Assembly: GCA_910579085.1 (NCBI GenBank)
Contig: CAJTRU010000032.1
Span: forward strand, 1-21,332
Origin: an uncultured Lachnospiraceae bacterium
GTDB lineage: Bacteria; Bacillota; Clostridia; Lachnospirales; Lachnospiraceae
Reading direction: 5' to 3'
DNA: 21,332 nt
Shown here: piece after piece, positions 14,545 through 21,332 of the stretch
Layout: each line of letters starts with the position of its first letter
Numbering within the stretch: position 1 is the stretch's first letter
Translations under genes and position numbers: made by a program
The notes under the pieces: model-generated
What the model was told of the DNA's origin: nothing
The model's input: the letters and a program-made list of their open reading frames with translations, nothing else
Databases searched by the model: none

Positions 14545-14758
14545 ATCTGTACCCCCTTTTCTTTCGTAAATTCCGTAATATCCTCTGCCAGATATTCTGC
14601 CCCCAGCGTATGAAGTGTATCATAACACGCAATAATGTAATTATCCAGAATGTGAGTTTCATTTAAGATTTTATATACTTCTGGTGGTGTCTTATCCCAT
14701 TTCCCTGCTAACTGGTAAATGACAAAAGGCTAAATACCAGTTCATTCTTCGTACACAT
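14541..14758 (-). pseudogene. Frameshifted DUF3791 gene, partner of DUF3990
   Basis: A small gene with GAGGGG 5 nt before an ATG at 14758. It reads MCTKNELVFSL, then needs one extra base in the T4 run (14724-14727) to continue as FVIYQLAGKWDKTPPEVY, LDNYIIACYDTLHTLGAEYL and EDITEFTKEKGVQI. That is a full-length DUF3791 protein of about 72 residues, the usual upstream neighbour of DUF3990 and a presumed antitoxin. Without the missing base it stops after about 16 codons. Its stop overlaps the DUF3990 start. A TATAAT box lies at 14788-14793 (- strand), inside a 7-bp AGTTTAA/TTAAACT dyad (14783-14823) that could be an autoregulatory operator. Confidence 0.72.
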
Positions 14759-14872
14759 ACAGACCCCTCTCTAAACCTGGTAGTTTAATTATAATCTGGC
14801 AAATTAATATTTATAGTTAAACTGTTTTATATACATCCAGAAATATTACTTTACCTAAGAGTTTGCTGTTTT

Positions 14873-15748
14873 TTATTTTTGCTCTGTCACAATTGCTGCA
14901 TTTCCTGACTGTACAGTCACCCATCCATGTTTAAGCCTTGCCTCAGCCTCTTTCATGCGTATAAGTTCATCTGTAATTGAATCAGCTTTTAATTTATTTG
15001 CTTTTGCTTCAGCCTCAGCCTCTTTTACCTTAATATCAGCTTCATTCTGTGCTTTAATCAGTGCCGTCTCAGCCTCAACCTTTGCTGTTTCCTGTTCAGC
15101 CAGTGCCTGCTGCTTCTTCTGCAATGCTGTAACACGGTTATTAATTGCTTCTTTTAACTGTTCATCTGGATGTACATCTATTACAGAAGCATCAAGTACC
15201 TGTATTCCATATGCATCATTAAACTGCCCGTCAAGGTATTCTGTAAGTTTGTTATTAATTTCACTTCTGTTTCCCGAATAAATATCCATCATGGAATAAT
15301 CAGTAGTAACCTCTGAAACTTTAGACTTTAAAACAGATTTTACACGGTTATTAACAATAGTCTCACCATCCATGCCCCTGAATTTCTTGTATGTATCAAT
15401 AAGCTTTGTTTCATCAAATTTATATGTCATCTGGAAACTTATTGCTATACTTGCATCATCAGAAGTTGACACCTTAAATGAGTCATCCTCCTTGCTGCCC
15501 TCCCTGCTGTCCTGTGTCAGCAGAAGCTGTTCATTACTTATTGTAAAAATCTTTGCCTTTTTTGTTGGTGCTATAACATGCCAGCCCTGTGTCAGTGTCT
15601 CATCTTGTACACCACCATTAACAGAATATACAACTGCTTCATATCCAACTGGCACTTTTTCAATGCACATAACCAGGCAAATTAATGCAATAACCATTAT
15701 TACAGCAGTAATAACCCCTCCAATTAAACCAGCTTTTCTTCTACCCAT
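14873..15748 (-). CDS. SPFH/prohibitin-like membrane protein
   Basis: A 291-residue protein of the SPFH (stomatin, prohibitin, flotillin, HflK/C) superfamily, whose members form membrane-bound oligomers that organise membrane domains or regulate proteases. The N-terminal hydrophobic segment (about 8-28, IGGVITAVIMVIALICLVMC) is a membrane anchor or uncleaved signal. The SPFH domain (about 30-190) starts with EKVPVGYEAVVYSVNGG and includes WHVIAPTKKAKIFTISNEQ and the DASVIDVHPDEQLKEAINNRV segment. The region from about 190 to 275 is a long Ala/Glu/Lys-rich coiled coil. GAGG lies 6 nt before the ATG. A 53-residue membrane protein gene lies 129 nt upstream on the same strand, with a structured RNA between them. 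No NfeD-type partner is seen. Confidence 0.9.
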   Translation of the reverse strand: MGRRKAGLIGGVITAVIMVIALICLVMCIEKVPVGYEAVVYSVNGGVQDETLTQGWHVIAPTKKAKIFTISNEQLLLTQDSREGSKEDDSFKVSTSDDASIAISFQMTYKFDETKLIDTYKKFRGMDGETIVNNRVKSVLKSKVSEVTTDYSMMDIYSGNRSEINNKLTEYLDGQFNDAYGIQVLDASVIDVHPDEQLKEAINNRVTALQKKQQALAEQETAKVEAETALIKAQNEADIKVKEAEAEAKANKLKADSITDELIRMKEAEARLKHGWVTVQSGNAAIVTEQK

Positions 15749-15763
15749 GTTTTACCTCATTTC

Positions 15764-15820
15764 TGCGCTGCCAAGTGCACATTAAAAAGTTTGTGGCAAG
15801 CAGCGCAAAACACAAACTTT
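15764..15820 (-). promoter_or_regulatory. Hairpin/pseudoknot-like leader before the SPFH gene
   Basis: A perfect 10-bp stem has arms at 15786-15795 and 15811-15820. On the - strand it reads AAAGTTTGTG, 15-nt loop, CACAAACTTT, then TT, which is terminator-like. The loop contains TGCGCTGC (15807-15800), exactly complementary to GCAGCGCA (15771-15764) placed 6 nt before the SPFH ribosome site. The two pairings can form an H-type pseudoknot or compete. This could attenuate transcription or limit SPFH translation. Confidence 0.55.
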
Positions 15821-15877
15821 CCAAGTGAAATAACTGGTTATTCCAGCAAGAATTCCTTATTCTGCCAGTAAACCCAT

Positions 15878-16039
15878 TCACTTTTTTTCATCTTCCTTCT
15901 GTTCATCATTATTTAAAATTCCCATTACATTATCCCACTTTCTTAATACGAACCTGCCAAGCGGGACAAAAATAAAAGAAATTATAAACCACAATAAAAC
16001 TGCTGCCAATAATACTAATATCCATAATACTGGGTTCAT
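15878..16039 (-). CDS. Small single-pass membrane protein, 53 residues
   Basis: A short gene reading MNPVLWILVLLAAVLLWFII, a hydrophobic helix, followed by FVPLGRFVLRKWDNVMG and a highly charged tail (DEQKEDEKK). AAGGA stands 8 nt before the ATG at 16039, and a promoter with exact 17-nt spacing lies upstream. One membrane helix with a cytoplasmic amphipathic or charged tail is the likely topology. It precedes the SPFH gene on the same strand and is likely co-transcribed, suggesting a membrane partner of the SPFH oligomer; that is inferred from context. The family is not recognised. Confidence 0.8.
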   Translation of the reverse strand: MNPVLWILVLLAAVLLWFIISFIFVPLGRFVLRKWDNVMGILNNDEQKEDEKK

Positions 16040-16087
16040 ATTCCTCATCCTTCCAAAACCAGATATGCTTATTTACAGATTAATATT

Positions 16088-16116
16088 ATTTTAACAGAAA
16101 AAAAACTGTTATGCAA
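16088..16116 (-). promoter_or_regulatory. Promoter with embedded dyad for the small protein-SPFH unit
   Basis: On the - strand TTGCAT (16111-16116) and TAAAAT (16088-16093, 5 of 6) are 17 nt apart. The spacer holds an inverted repeat, TAACAG-N8-CTGTTA (16092-16111), which fills the space between the two boxes and would suit a repressor operator. Confidence 0.55.
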
Positions 16117-16211
16117 TGAAGTTTACAATTTCCTGTATTTGTATAAATTAATGAATGGTTTCTGTACTAGTAATTTACAATAAAAAACACAATAATAAGA
16201 TATCTGGAAAT

Positions 16212-16268
16212 TATCCTATACCCAATGCATTATAGCTAGCCTTTATAACATATGTGTGCAATAGGATA
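16212..16268 (-). terminator. Hairpin after the second permease gene
   Basis: TATCCTAT (16212-16219) and ATAGGATA (16261-16268) are perfect 8-bp arms just downstream of the permease stop, with further inner pairing (TTATA/TATAA). No T-run follows, so it may be a 3'-end stabilising structure instead of a true terminator. Confidence 0.35.
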
Positions 16269-16271
16269 TTC

Positions 16272-17372
16272 TTAATAATCACATATATCCGCCCTCACAA
16301 GTTTTAAGCCCTGCAAAACTGTTACTGGTATTAAAATAATTAAATTGCATATTGCCATACCTGCCATTGACATATTATTATAGTAAAATAACTTTAACCC
16401 ATGTGGAATTAAGTATAAATTATTAGCCATGTATATTACTGTTATTATTATAAACAATCCTGCTAAAAGCCCAGTAATATCAATTAAAAGCACCTCTGAC
16501 AATATTTTTAAACGTATTTTCCTGGCTGGAATTCCCATAGCTTTATAAATTGCAAATTCCCCGTTTCTATACTGGTACATCCCTGCAAAAGCAGCATTTA
16601 CAGTAACAGCCATAATAACAGACATTAAAATTATAATAAAAAAATAAATATAATAAAAGCTGCCTAGCTGTTCATCTACTCTGTCTTTATAATAATCATA
16701 GTCCTTTATATAAACACTATATTCTGTTTTCATGGTTTTTAAAAGGCTCTTAAAAGCCTTGTCATCCAGTGAATTATTTAATACCATACAACATGCACTA
16801 TCTGTACCACTAATATAAAATGTACTATAACCATCATTATCTGTGATAGCATCTAAAGTATATTCCTGGTTAACCAGTTCATTAGTTCTTGCAACAAGCC
16901 TGTCTCCTGTTTCCATGCCCCTGTTAGCTGCCTGTAGGCGGCTCATTATTACACTTCCATCACAAAGTCCTCTGTCCTGGCTATTTTCTATTATATTAAT
17001 ACCTGTAAAATCACAATATACCAGGAAATCCTCTTTATTCTGGAATGTATATGAAACATACCCGTTATCAAACCCCATGATAGAGGTACTATAAATATCA
17101 CTAAGTATGCCCTGGCGCAAAATGGTAATGCCTTCTTCTTTTTCCAGAATTTCTATTGTTTTTTCATAATCCACGCAATTCTTATCTGTTGCCATCGAAC
17201 CAATTACAGCTATTTTCTTATCTCTCTCCAAAATAATATCAAACATGCTTTCAACATTAGATATATATAATCCAGCCATATATACCGCAAATGTAAGTAT
17301 AAACATTATTATAAGGAGGAGAGACCTTTTTATATTTTCTTTTACATAATATACAGAAGAAAATGGATTCAA
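16272..17372 (-). CDS. FtsX/MacB-type ABC transporter permease (second)
   Basis: A 366-residue membrane protein with the four-helix FtsX-like layout: one N-terminal helix (about 15-35), an extracytoplasmic domain of about 190 residues, then three helices near the C-terminus (about 240-265, 290-315, 340-360) with the FtsX-like sequence YRNGEFAIYKAMGIPARKIRLKI between the first two. The start appears to be TTG overlapping the ATPase stop (TTGA), with AAGGA just ahead, implying translational coupling; a later ATG at codon 18 lies within the first helix and is less likely. With the ATPase and first permease it would form a heteromeric MacB/LolCDE-like complex, which in Firmicutes usually exports or confers resistance to peptides or lipids. 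Substrate unknown. Confidence 0.88.
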   Translation of the reverse strand: MNPFSSVYYVKENIKRSLLLIIMFILTFAVYMAGLYISNVESMFDIILERDKKIAVIGSMATDKNCVDYEKTIEILEKEEGITILRQGILSDIYSTSIMGFDNGYVSYTFQNKEDFLVYCDFTGINIIENSQDRGLCDGSVIMSRLQAANRGMETGDRLVARTNELVNQEYTLDAITDNDGYSTFYISGTDSACCMVLNNSLDDKAFKSLLKTMKTEYSVYIKDYDYYKDRVDEQLGSFYYIYFFIIILMSVIMAVTVNAAFAGMYQYRNGEFAIYKAMGIPARKIRLKILSEVLLIDITGLLAGLFIIITVIYMANNLYLIPHGLKLFYYNNMSMAGMAICNLIILIPVTVLQGLKLVRADICDY

Positions 17373-18046
17373 TTTCCTTCACCACCTTTCACAGTCCCAG
17401 TCATGCCATCCCACATTTCAATAATCTGGTCTGCATCTTTAAGTATTGAAATATCATGTGTAATTACAAGTACAAGGTGCTTCTTTGAATATTCTTTAAG
17501 AACCTTCATAACTGAAAAAGCGTTTTCATGGTCAAGTGCTGCTGTTGGCTCATCTGCAAATAACACTGATGGGCGGTTTGCCATTGCCCTTGCTATTGCA
17601 ACACGCTGCCTCTGTCCTCCAGAAAGTTTTGACGGCCTTTTACCCAGTTCCCTTCCACTTAAACCAAGTTCTTTTAAAAGGCCTTCTGCCCTTTCCCTTG
17701 CTTTAGCATTATTTTCATCCATTGCTATAACAACATTATCAACAGCGGGCATATATGGAATTAAAAAATGTCTCTGGAATACAAATCCAAATTCCTTTCT
17801 CCTTAAATTCTCCCGTTCAGAATTCTTTATATTAATTATATCTTTTCCATTATATAATATTTCACCAGCAGTTGGCTTCTTTAATGTAGAAAGACAATAC
17901 ATTAATGTAGATTTCCCGCTTCCTGAAGGCCCAATAAACCCAATAAGACCTGTATCTGGCAGCTCCAGGTCAAAGCCTCCAAGAGCATACATTTTATTTT
18001 CCTTTTCAATATCATAAATCATTGTAATATTTTTAACACTAAACAT
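17369..18046 (-). CDS. ABC transporter ATP-binding protein (LolD/MacB type)
   Basis: A 225-residue nucleotide-binding subunit with Walker A GPSGSGKST (39-47), Q-loop FQRHF with Gln91, signature LSGGQRQRVAIARA (141-154), Walker B VLFADEPTAALD (161-172) and H-loop His197 in VITHD. It resembles the LolD/MacB/BceA group that energises FtsX-type permeases through mechanical coupling. An in-frame ATG four codons upstream directly follows GGAA with no spacer; GAGGGG lies 4 nt before the ATG at 18046, which is chosen. It sits between two permease genes: 23 nt after the first and overlapping the start of the second. Confidence 0.95.
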   Translation of the reverse strand: MFSVKNITMIYDIEKENKMYALGGFDLELPDTGLIGFIGPSGSGKSTLMYCLSTLKKPTAGEILYNGKDIINIKNSERENLRRKEFGFVFQRHFLIPYMPAVDNVVIAMDENNAKARERAEGLLKELGLSGRELGKRPSKLSGGQRQRVAIARAMANRPSVLFADEPTAALDHENAFSVMKVLKEYSKKHLVLVITHDISILKDADQIIEMWDGMTGTVKGGEGN

Positions 18047-18069
18047 AATACCCCTCATTTCCGCGCTGT

Positions 18070-19233
18070 TTAAATATCATCATCCGCCGCATCTATAGTT
18101 TTTATTTTAAATATTTCCACCCTGACTGGAATTTGCAGAATTCCAAACAATGCAATGTAAACACATAATATCTGGTTAAGTGTATTAGACAGAAAATATT
18201 CACATTGCAGCCCAAGCCCAGTAATTAATAATATATCTAAAATTTTCATCAACAATATTACTACCACAACAGCTATTAAGAAAGCAGTTATAAAAGTAAA
18301 AACCAGCTCCCTTATAATAGAAAAGTAAACCGCTTTCCTGCTATATCCAATAGATGTATACAAACACCATTCACTTCGCCTGTCCCTCATATACGATATG
18401 CTTACAATAACTACAAGTGTAGCAACAACAATCATTATACCTACAAAAATAATATTAGTTGAACTTGAAATAGAAGAAATTATTTCATCCTGTAATTTTA
18501 TTTCCCCGTCTTTTAAATCCACAAATTTTGAATTTTCCAGAGAAACCCCATTCTTGTTTATAGTATCTTTTAAATCCCTGACAGTGCCATCCGTTAAAAC
18601 ACATATCATTGGGTTATAAAATATACTACCTTGCCCTGCTAAACCACATCCAAAATAAAAACCACAGTTAATAATACCAACAATTTTAACGTCTTCATTC
18701 TGGCTTAACCTGTCACCCAGCTTATAACCATAGTTCTTTATTAACATACTGTCTAAAACTATTTCCCCCGCCTTTTCTGGAAGCCGCCCACTATCAAGCA
18801 CTGCACCCATATGGTTTAAAACTATTTTCATATCTGTTTTATTTAACATTGGGATTTCTACATAATAATTCCCTATAAGCGAAGTAACATAAGAATACTC
18901 TGTCTGTACCACAAAGGCATCCTTTACTCCTTTACTATTAATTAAAGGATTTTTAATTTCACCATATTTTTTATTTATTGCTTCATTATAAACCTCTTCT
19001 GGTGCTGCCTGTTTATCACTATAGTTATATTCCAGGTCATCCCCGTCAAGCTGGATATATTGTATATACCTGCTTGTTTCTGTTAATATGTCCTCAAATG
19101 TTTCTGATGTTACTGATAACAAAAACATTGAAACATATGTAACAATAGAAAACATAGCCAGACTAATTACTAAGACAGACACTCTTCTCTTATTATTTTT
19201 GATATAATAAAAAGCTGAAATTTTTTGTGACAT
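18070..19233 (-). CDS. FtsX/MacB-type ABC transporter permease (first)
   Basis: A 387-residue permease with one N-terminal membrane helix (about 17-42), a large extracytoplasmic domain with a MacB-periplasmic-core-like VVQTEYSYVTSLIGNYYVEIPML and DRLSQNEDVKIVGII, and three C-terminal helices (about 262-282, 308-335, 355-372) with the cytoplasmic loop DRRSEWCLYTSIGYSRKAVYFSIIRE. That loop is the usual coupling segment to the ATPase. AGGAGG lies 5 nt before the ATG. It is only distantly like the second permease, so the transporter is heterodimeric. A terminator separates it from the response regulator gene, and a GTAAAT-AAT-ATTTAC dyad (19245-19259) lies just upstream; expression may require its own promoter or regulated read-through. 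Confidence 0.88.
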   Translation of the reverse strand: MSQKISAFYYIKNNKRRVSVLVISLAMFSIVTYVSMFLLSVTSETFEDILTETSRYIQYIQLDGDDLEYNYSDKQAAPEEVYNEAINKKYGEIKNPLINSKGVKDAFVVQTEYSYVTSLIGNYYVEIPMLNKTDMKIVLNHMGAVLDSGRLPEKAGEIVLDSMLIKNYGYKLGDRLSQNEDVKIVGIINCGFYFGCGLAGQGSIFYNPMICVLTDGTVRDLKDTINKNGVSLENSKFVDLKDGEIKLQDEIISSISSSTNIIFVGIMIVVATLVVIVSISYMRDRRSEWCLYTSIGYSRKAVYFSIIRELVFTFITAFLIAVVVVILLMKILDILLITGLGLQCEYFLSNTLNQILCVYIALFGILQIPVRVEIFKIKTIDAADDDI

Positions 19234-19302
19234 TTCTACCTCCTGTAAATATTATTTACCTGCAAGACCCTGCACCTGTATTACAACATTTTTCTGCCAA
19301 TT

Positions 19303-19341
19303 AAAAAAGTAACCATAGTCACATATGTATATGACTATGGT
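19303..19341 (-). terminator. Rho-independent terminator after the response regulator
   Basis: ACCATAGTCA (19312-19321) and TGACTATGGT (19332-19341) form a perfect 10-bp stem with a 10-nt loop. On the - strand it is followed by TACTTTTTT. It comes 18 nt after the response regulator stop, between the two-component genes and the transporter. Confidence 0.85.
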
Positions 19342-19359
19342 AATATTCCAGCCAGATTA

Positions 19360-19989
19360 TTATTCTTTTATGGCAACAATAAGTTTAGAACGGTCATGTA
19401 TACCAGTTTTATCATAAATAGAAGACATATAGTTTTTAACTGTGCCCTCTGAAATATACAGCCTGCCCGCTATCTGTTTATTATTTAAACCTTGCGAAAC
19501 CAGAATACATATTTCTTTCTCCCTTACAGTAAGTTCTGACAACAAATCCATGCCCGTCTCTGTTATATCTTTCTTTTTCTTTAAAAGTGCCGCCATACGC
19601 TCCATAACTTTAGGTTCTATTACATTCTGCCCGCCCATAATCCCGTTTATTGCACTTAATATTGCGTCTTTCCCACTGCCCTTCAGCAAATAGCCGTCTG
19701 CCCCTGCTGTTATAGCATCTGTAATGCTTTTATCATCATAAAATGTAGTAAGGACTAATATTCTTATTCCAGGAAATTCTTCTTTAATCCTCTGTATCAG
19801 TTCAATGCCTCCCATGCCCTTCATATTCAAATCAACAAGTGCAAGCTGGCAATGCCTGCCCCTAAGCATAGACAAAGCTTCTTTGCCATCATGTGCCATG
19901 CCTGTAACATTAATCTGGTTCATTGTTAAAATAATCTCAAGGCTTTCAAGCAGCAATGGCTCATCATCCACAAGTAAAACTTCCAGCAT
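19360..19989 (-). CDS. Response regulator, NarL/LuxR family
   Basis: A 209-residue DNA-binding response regulator. The receiver domain (1-120) has the acidic pair VDDE (7-10), phosphoacceptor Asp53 in LVDLNMKG, Thr81 and Lys103 (LLKG). The C-terminal LuxR-type helix-turn-helix (about 145-205) has LTVREKEICILVSQGLNNKQIA and SEGTVKNYMSSIYDKTG. AAGGAG stands about 10 nt before the ATG. It starts 5 nt after the sensor kinase gene ends, so the two form a pair. Expected to be phosphorylated by the kinase and to regulate the ABC transporter immediately downstream; that target is inferred from position. Confidence 0.95.
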   Translation of the reverse strand: MLEVLLVDDEPLLLESLEIILTMNQINVTGMAHDGKEALSMLRGRHCQLALVDLNMKGMGGIELIQRIKEEFPGIRILVLTTFYDDKSITDAITAGADGYLLKGSGKDAILSAINGIMGGQNVIEPKVMERMAALLKKKKDITETGMDLLSELTVREKEICILVSQGLNNKQIAGRLYISEGTVKNYMSSIYDKTGIHDRSKLIVAIKE

Positions 19990-19994
19990 ATTAA

Positions 19995-21167
19995 TTATTC
20001 TCCTTTTCTGTCATCTGGATATACAACAGGCATCATAATTTCTGCATAAAAACCATTTTCATTCTTAAATAAAGTGCTGCCACCTGACTTTTTTACATAA
20101 TTTATAATTTTTTTAATGCCAAAACCATTTTGTATATTTTTTAAAGCATTGTCCCTGTTAAAACTGCTCTGTCCATTATCCAGTACAGATATTTCCAGGT
20201 GTGTACTGTCTGCCTGCATCCATATGGTAAATGTATCCGCATTTCCGTGTTTAACACCATTTGTAAGGAGTTCTGCAACTGCCCCAGACAGGAATTCTGT
20301 ATGTTCATGCGGAATTTGCAATTCTGGTTCTGACGCATCCATATCAAAATAAACTTTAATCTCTGTATCCATTACAAAATTATTTATAACAGCATCCAGC
20401 TCCATTTTAAAATCATTAATTGGAATGTCCTTTGCCTCATCATCCAGAACCCTCACAGCATGTCTTATATACCCAAGCGCTGCCTTTATACGTTCATTTG
20501 CCATCCTCGCCTTGTCTGCTGCCCTTACAGGGTCAGTTTGCCATAATATATCCGCTGCTTCCAGTGCCATACTTGCAGCCGCCGCCATATGGCCGGCATT
20601 ATTATGGATATTCCGGCTTATATTTTCCCTTTCTTCAAGTCTTGCATTTCTTTCAATAATATTATTCTGTATTATAAGGGCCTGGTTAAGCTTCTTTTCA
20701 GCCAGCCCGCTCACTGCAAGCATTTCCATTGAATTTGCCATTTTATTCCTGTAATCTCTATACTTATCTACAAATTTCTGCAAATACCATATAAAAACAG
20801 AAGCCAAAAAAAGTACAGCCATCTGGGTAAGCACTAATGGGAGATAATCCAGAAAAATATTTTTATAATATGCTGCCCGGAATAGTAAATATATAACAGG
20901 CGGCATCAAAAAACCTGCTCTTTTGTAAAAAATCTGTCCAAACAGAATAAATACTAAAAATCCATTTGATAACAGGCAAATAAAAATTATAAGCATTGTC
21001 TTTGTTAAAACGGTTAAAATGCTGTTTTCCCCTGTAATATTCTCTATTGTAAATACAAGCATTAAAAGACCAGCAGCACAAAGCAGGTAATATGGATATC
21101 TAGTATAAAACAAACTATAAACTGCCAGTGCTGCTGTTAAAAACTGCACCCTGAAAAAATCCCACAT
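19995..21167 (-). CDS. Membrane sensor histidine kinase (HisKA_3 type)
   Basis: A 390-residue sensor. The first 130 residues are hydrophobic, with about five membrane helices and very short external loops, suggesting sensing within the membrane. A linker coiled coil (about 130-180) leads to the HisKA_3 dimerisation region with phosphoacceptor His188 in ERENISRNIHNNAGH. The ATPase domain shows ELLTNGVKHGNA with Asn303, VLDNGQSS (328-335) and NGFGIKKI (347-354). The phosphoacceptor motif is NIHNN where most relatives have DLHD; the H is kept but the following acidic residue, which normally helps catalysis in this class, is Asn. ATG has only a weak GGGG ribosome site. It is the promoter-proximal gene of the kinase-regulator pair. 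Confidence 0.92.
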   Translation of the reverse strand: MWDFFRVQFLTAALAVYSLFYTRYPYYLLCAAGLLMLVFTIENITGENSILTVLTKTMLIIFICLLSNGFLVFILFGQIFYKRAGFLMPPVIYLLFRAAYYKNIFLDYLPLVLTQMAVLFLASVFIWYLQKFVDKYRDYRNKMANSMEMLAVSGLAEKKLNQALIIQNNIIERNARLEERENISRNIHNNAGHMAAAASMALEAADILWQTDPVRAADKARMANERIKAALGYIRHAVRVLDDEAKDIPINDFKMELDAVINNFVMDTEIKVYFDMDASEPELQIPHEHTEFLSGAVAELLTNGVKHGNADTFTIWMQADSTHLEISVLDNGQSSFNRDNALKNIQNGFGIKKIINYVKKSGGSTLFKNENGFYAEIMMPVVYPDDRKGE

Positions 21168-21189
21168 ACAAAAATCCCCACACTCCTAA

Positions 21190-21218
21190 AATATAATTGC
21201 AAAAATAGTTTAACACAA
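21190..21218 (-). promoter_or_regulatory. Probable promoter of the kinase-regulator operon
   Basis: On the - strand TTGTGT (21213-21218) and TATATT (21190-21195, 5 of 6) are separated by 17 nt, placing the transcript start about 15 nt before the ATG. A perfect 12-bp palindrome, CCATATATATGG (21233-21244), lies just upstream of the -35 box and could bind a regulator. Confidence 0.45.
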
Positions 21219-21282
21219 TATATTGGTAAATTCCATATATATGGCAGATAATTTCCAGTTATCTTTTGTTGGATTGGCGGAC

Positions 21283-21332
21283 GGTTTCTGTGCCAGAGCC
21301 AGAATATTCCGTACAGGGGTACGCTTCCGCTA
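21283..21332. repeat. Palindromic repeat element, copy 3 (cut by window end)
   Basis: GTTTCTGTGCCAGAGCCAG followed by AATATTCC, ACAGGGGTACGC and TTCCGCTA matches the reverse complement of the right arm of copy 2 base for base over most of its length, and the left arm of copy 1 (24 of 26 bases at TGCCAGAGCCAG onward). A small CGTAC-AGGG-GTACG hairpin sits where the other copies have their own hairpins. Only one arm is inside the window. Confidence 0.7.

Noticed and set aside
14720..14730. Programmed -1 frameshift in the DUF3791 gene
   Set aside because: CTTTTG does not form a classical X XXY YYZ slippery heptamer and no downstream pseudoknot was seen; the partner gene also has a frameshift, so decay or sequencing error is simpler.

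Overview
The window looks like a piece of a low-GC Firmicute chromosome, most likely a Clostridia member and probably Lachnospiraceae. The reasons are AT-rich intergenic DNA, strong AGGAGG ribosome sites, sigma-A type promoters, a Big_2 secreted protein, a eukaryote-type NADP isocitrate dehydrogenase, an ECF-type BioY and a Firmicute-type zinc macrodomain. Taxonomy is inferred from gene style only. No rRNA, tRNA, CRISPR array, transposase or phage gene was seen.

Layout. 1-412: AT-rich DNA with no convincing gene, ending in a terminator. 413-2509 (-): icd followed by a MYG1/UPF0160 nuclease-family gene. 2689-3702 (+): secreted protein with four Ig-like Big_2 domains. 3792-8132 (-): MaoC-like dehydratase, thiolase, AMP-forming acyl ligase and a nitroreductase. 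8387-8941 (+): bioY. 9018-12052 (-): restriction-modification operon (5-methylcytosine methyltransferase, MspI-like endonuclease, Vsr), preceded by a frameshifted gene remnant. 12588-13070 (+): unknown protein. 13093-14758 (-): ADP-ribosyl hydrolase macrodomain gene and a DUF3791/DUF3990 pair, each broken by a single-base frameshift. 14873-16039 (-): SPFH/prohibitin-like protein plus a previously uncalled 53-residue membrane protein. 16272-21167 (-): sensor kinase, LuxR-type response regulator and an ABC transporter with two different FtsX-type permeases.

The most interesting part is around 8195-8269. A perfect 10-bp inverted repeat (TTTGTCAACC, 13 nt, GGTTGACAAA), closely resembling a Firmicute BirA operator, lies between two back-to-back promoters, and the -35 box (TTGACA) of each promoter is inside one half-site. 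One operator should therefore control both biotin uptake (bioY) and the divergent MaoC-thiolase-acyl ligase operon. The thiolase and ligase correspond to the poorly understood yhfS/yhfT pair of Bacillus biotin regulons; the MaoC enzyme adds a dehydration step and suggests an acyl-chain pathway switched on when biotin is short.

The long gap inside that operon (6962-7457) holds two tandem imperfect palindromes of about 155-170 bp built from one shared module. A third copy starts at the right edge of the window (21283-21332). They look like a non-autonomous, MITE-like palindromic repeat family. The SPFH locus has an unusual leader with a 10-bp hairpin whose loop can pair with sequence next to the SPFH ribosome site.
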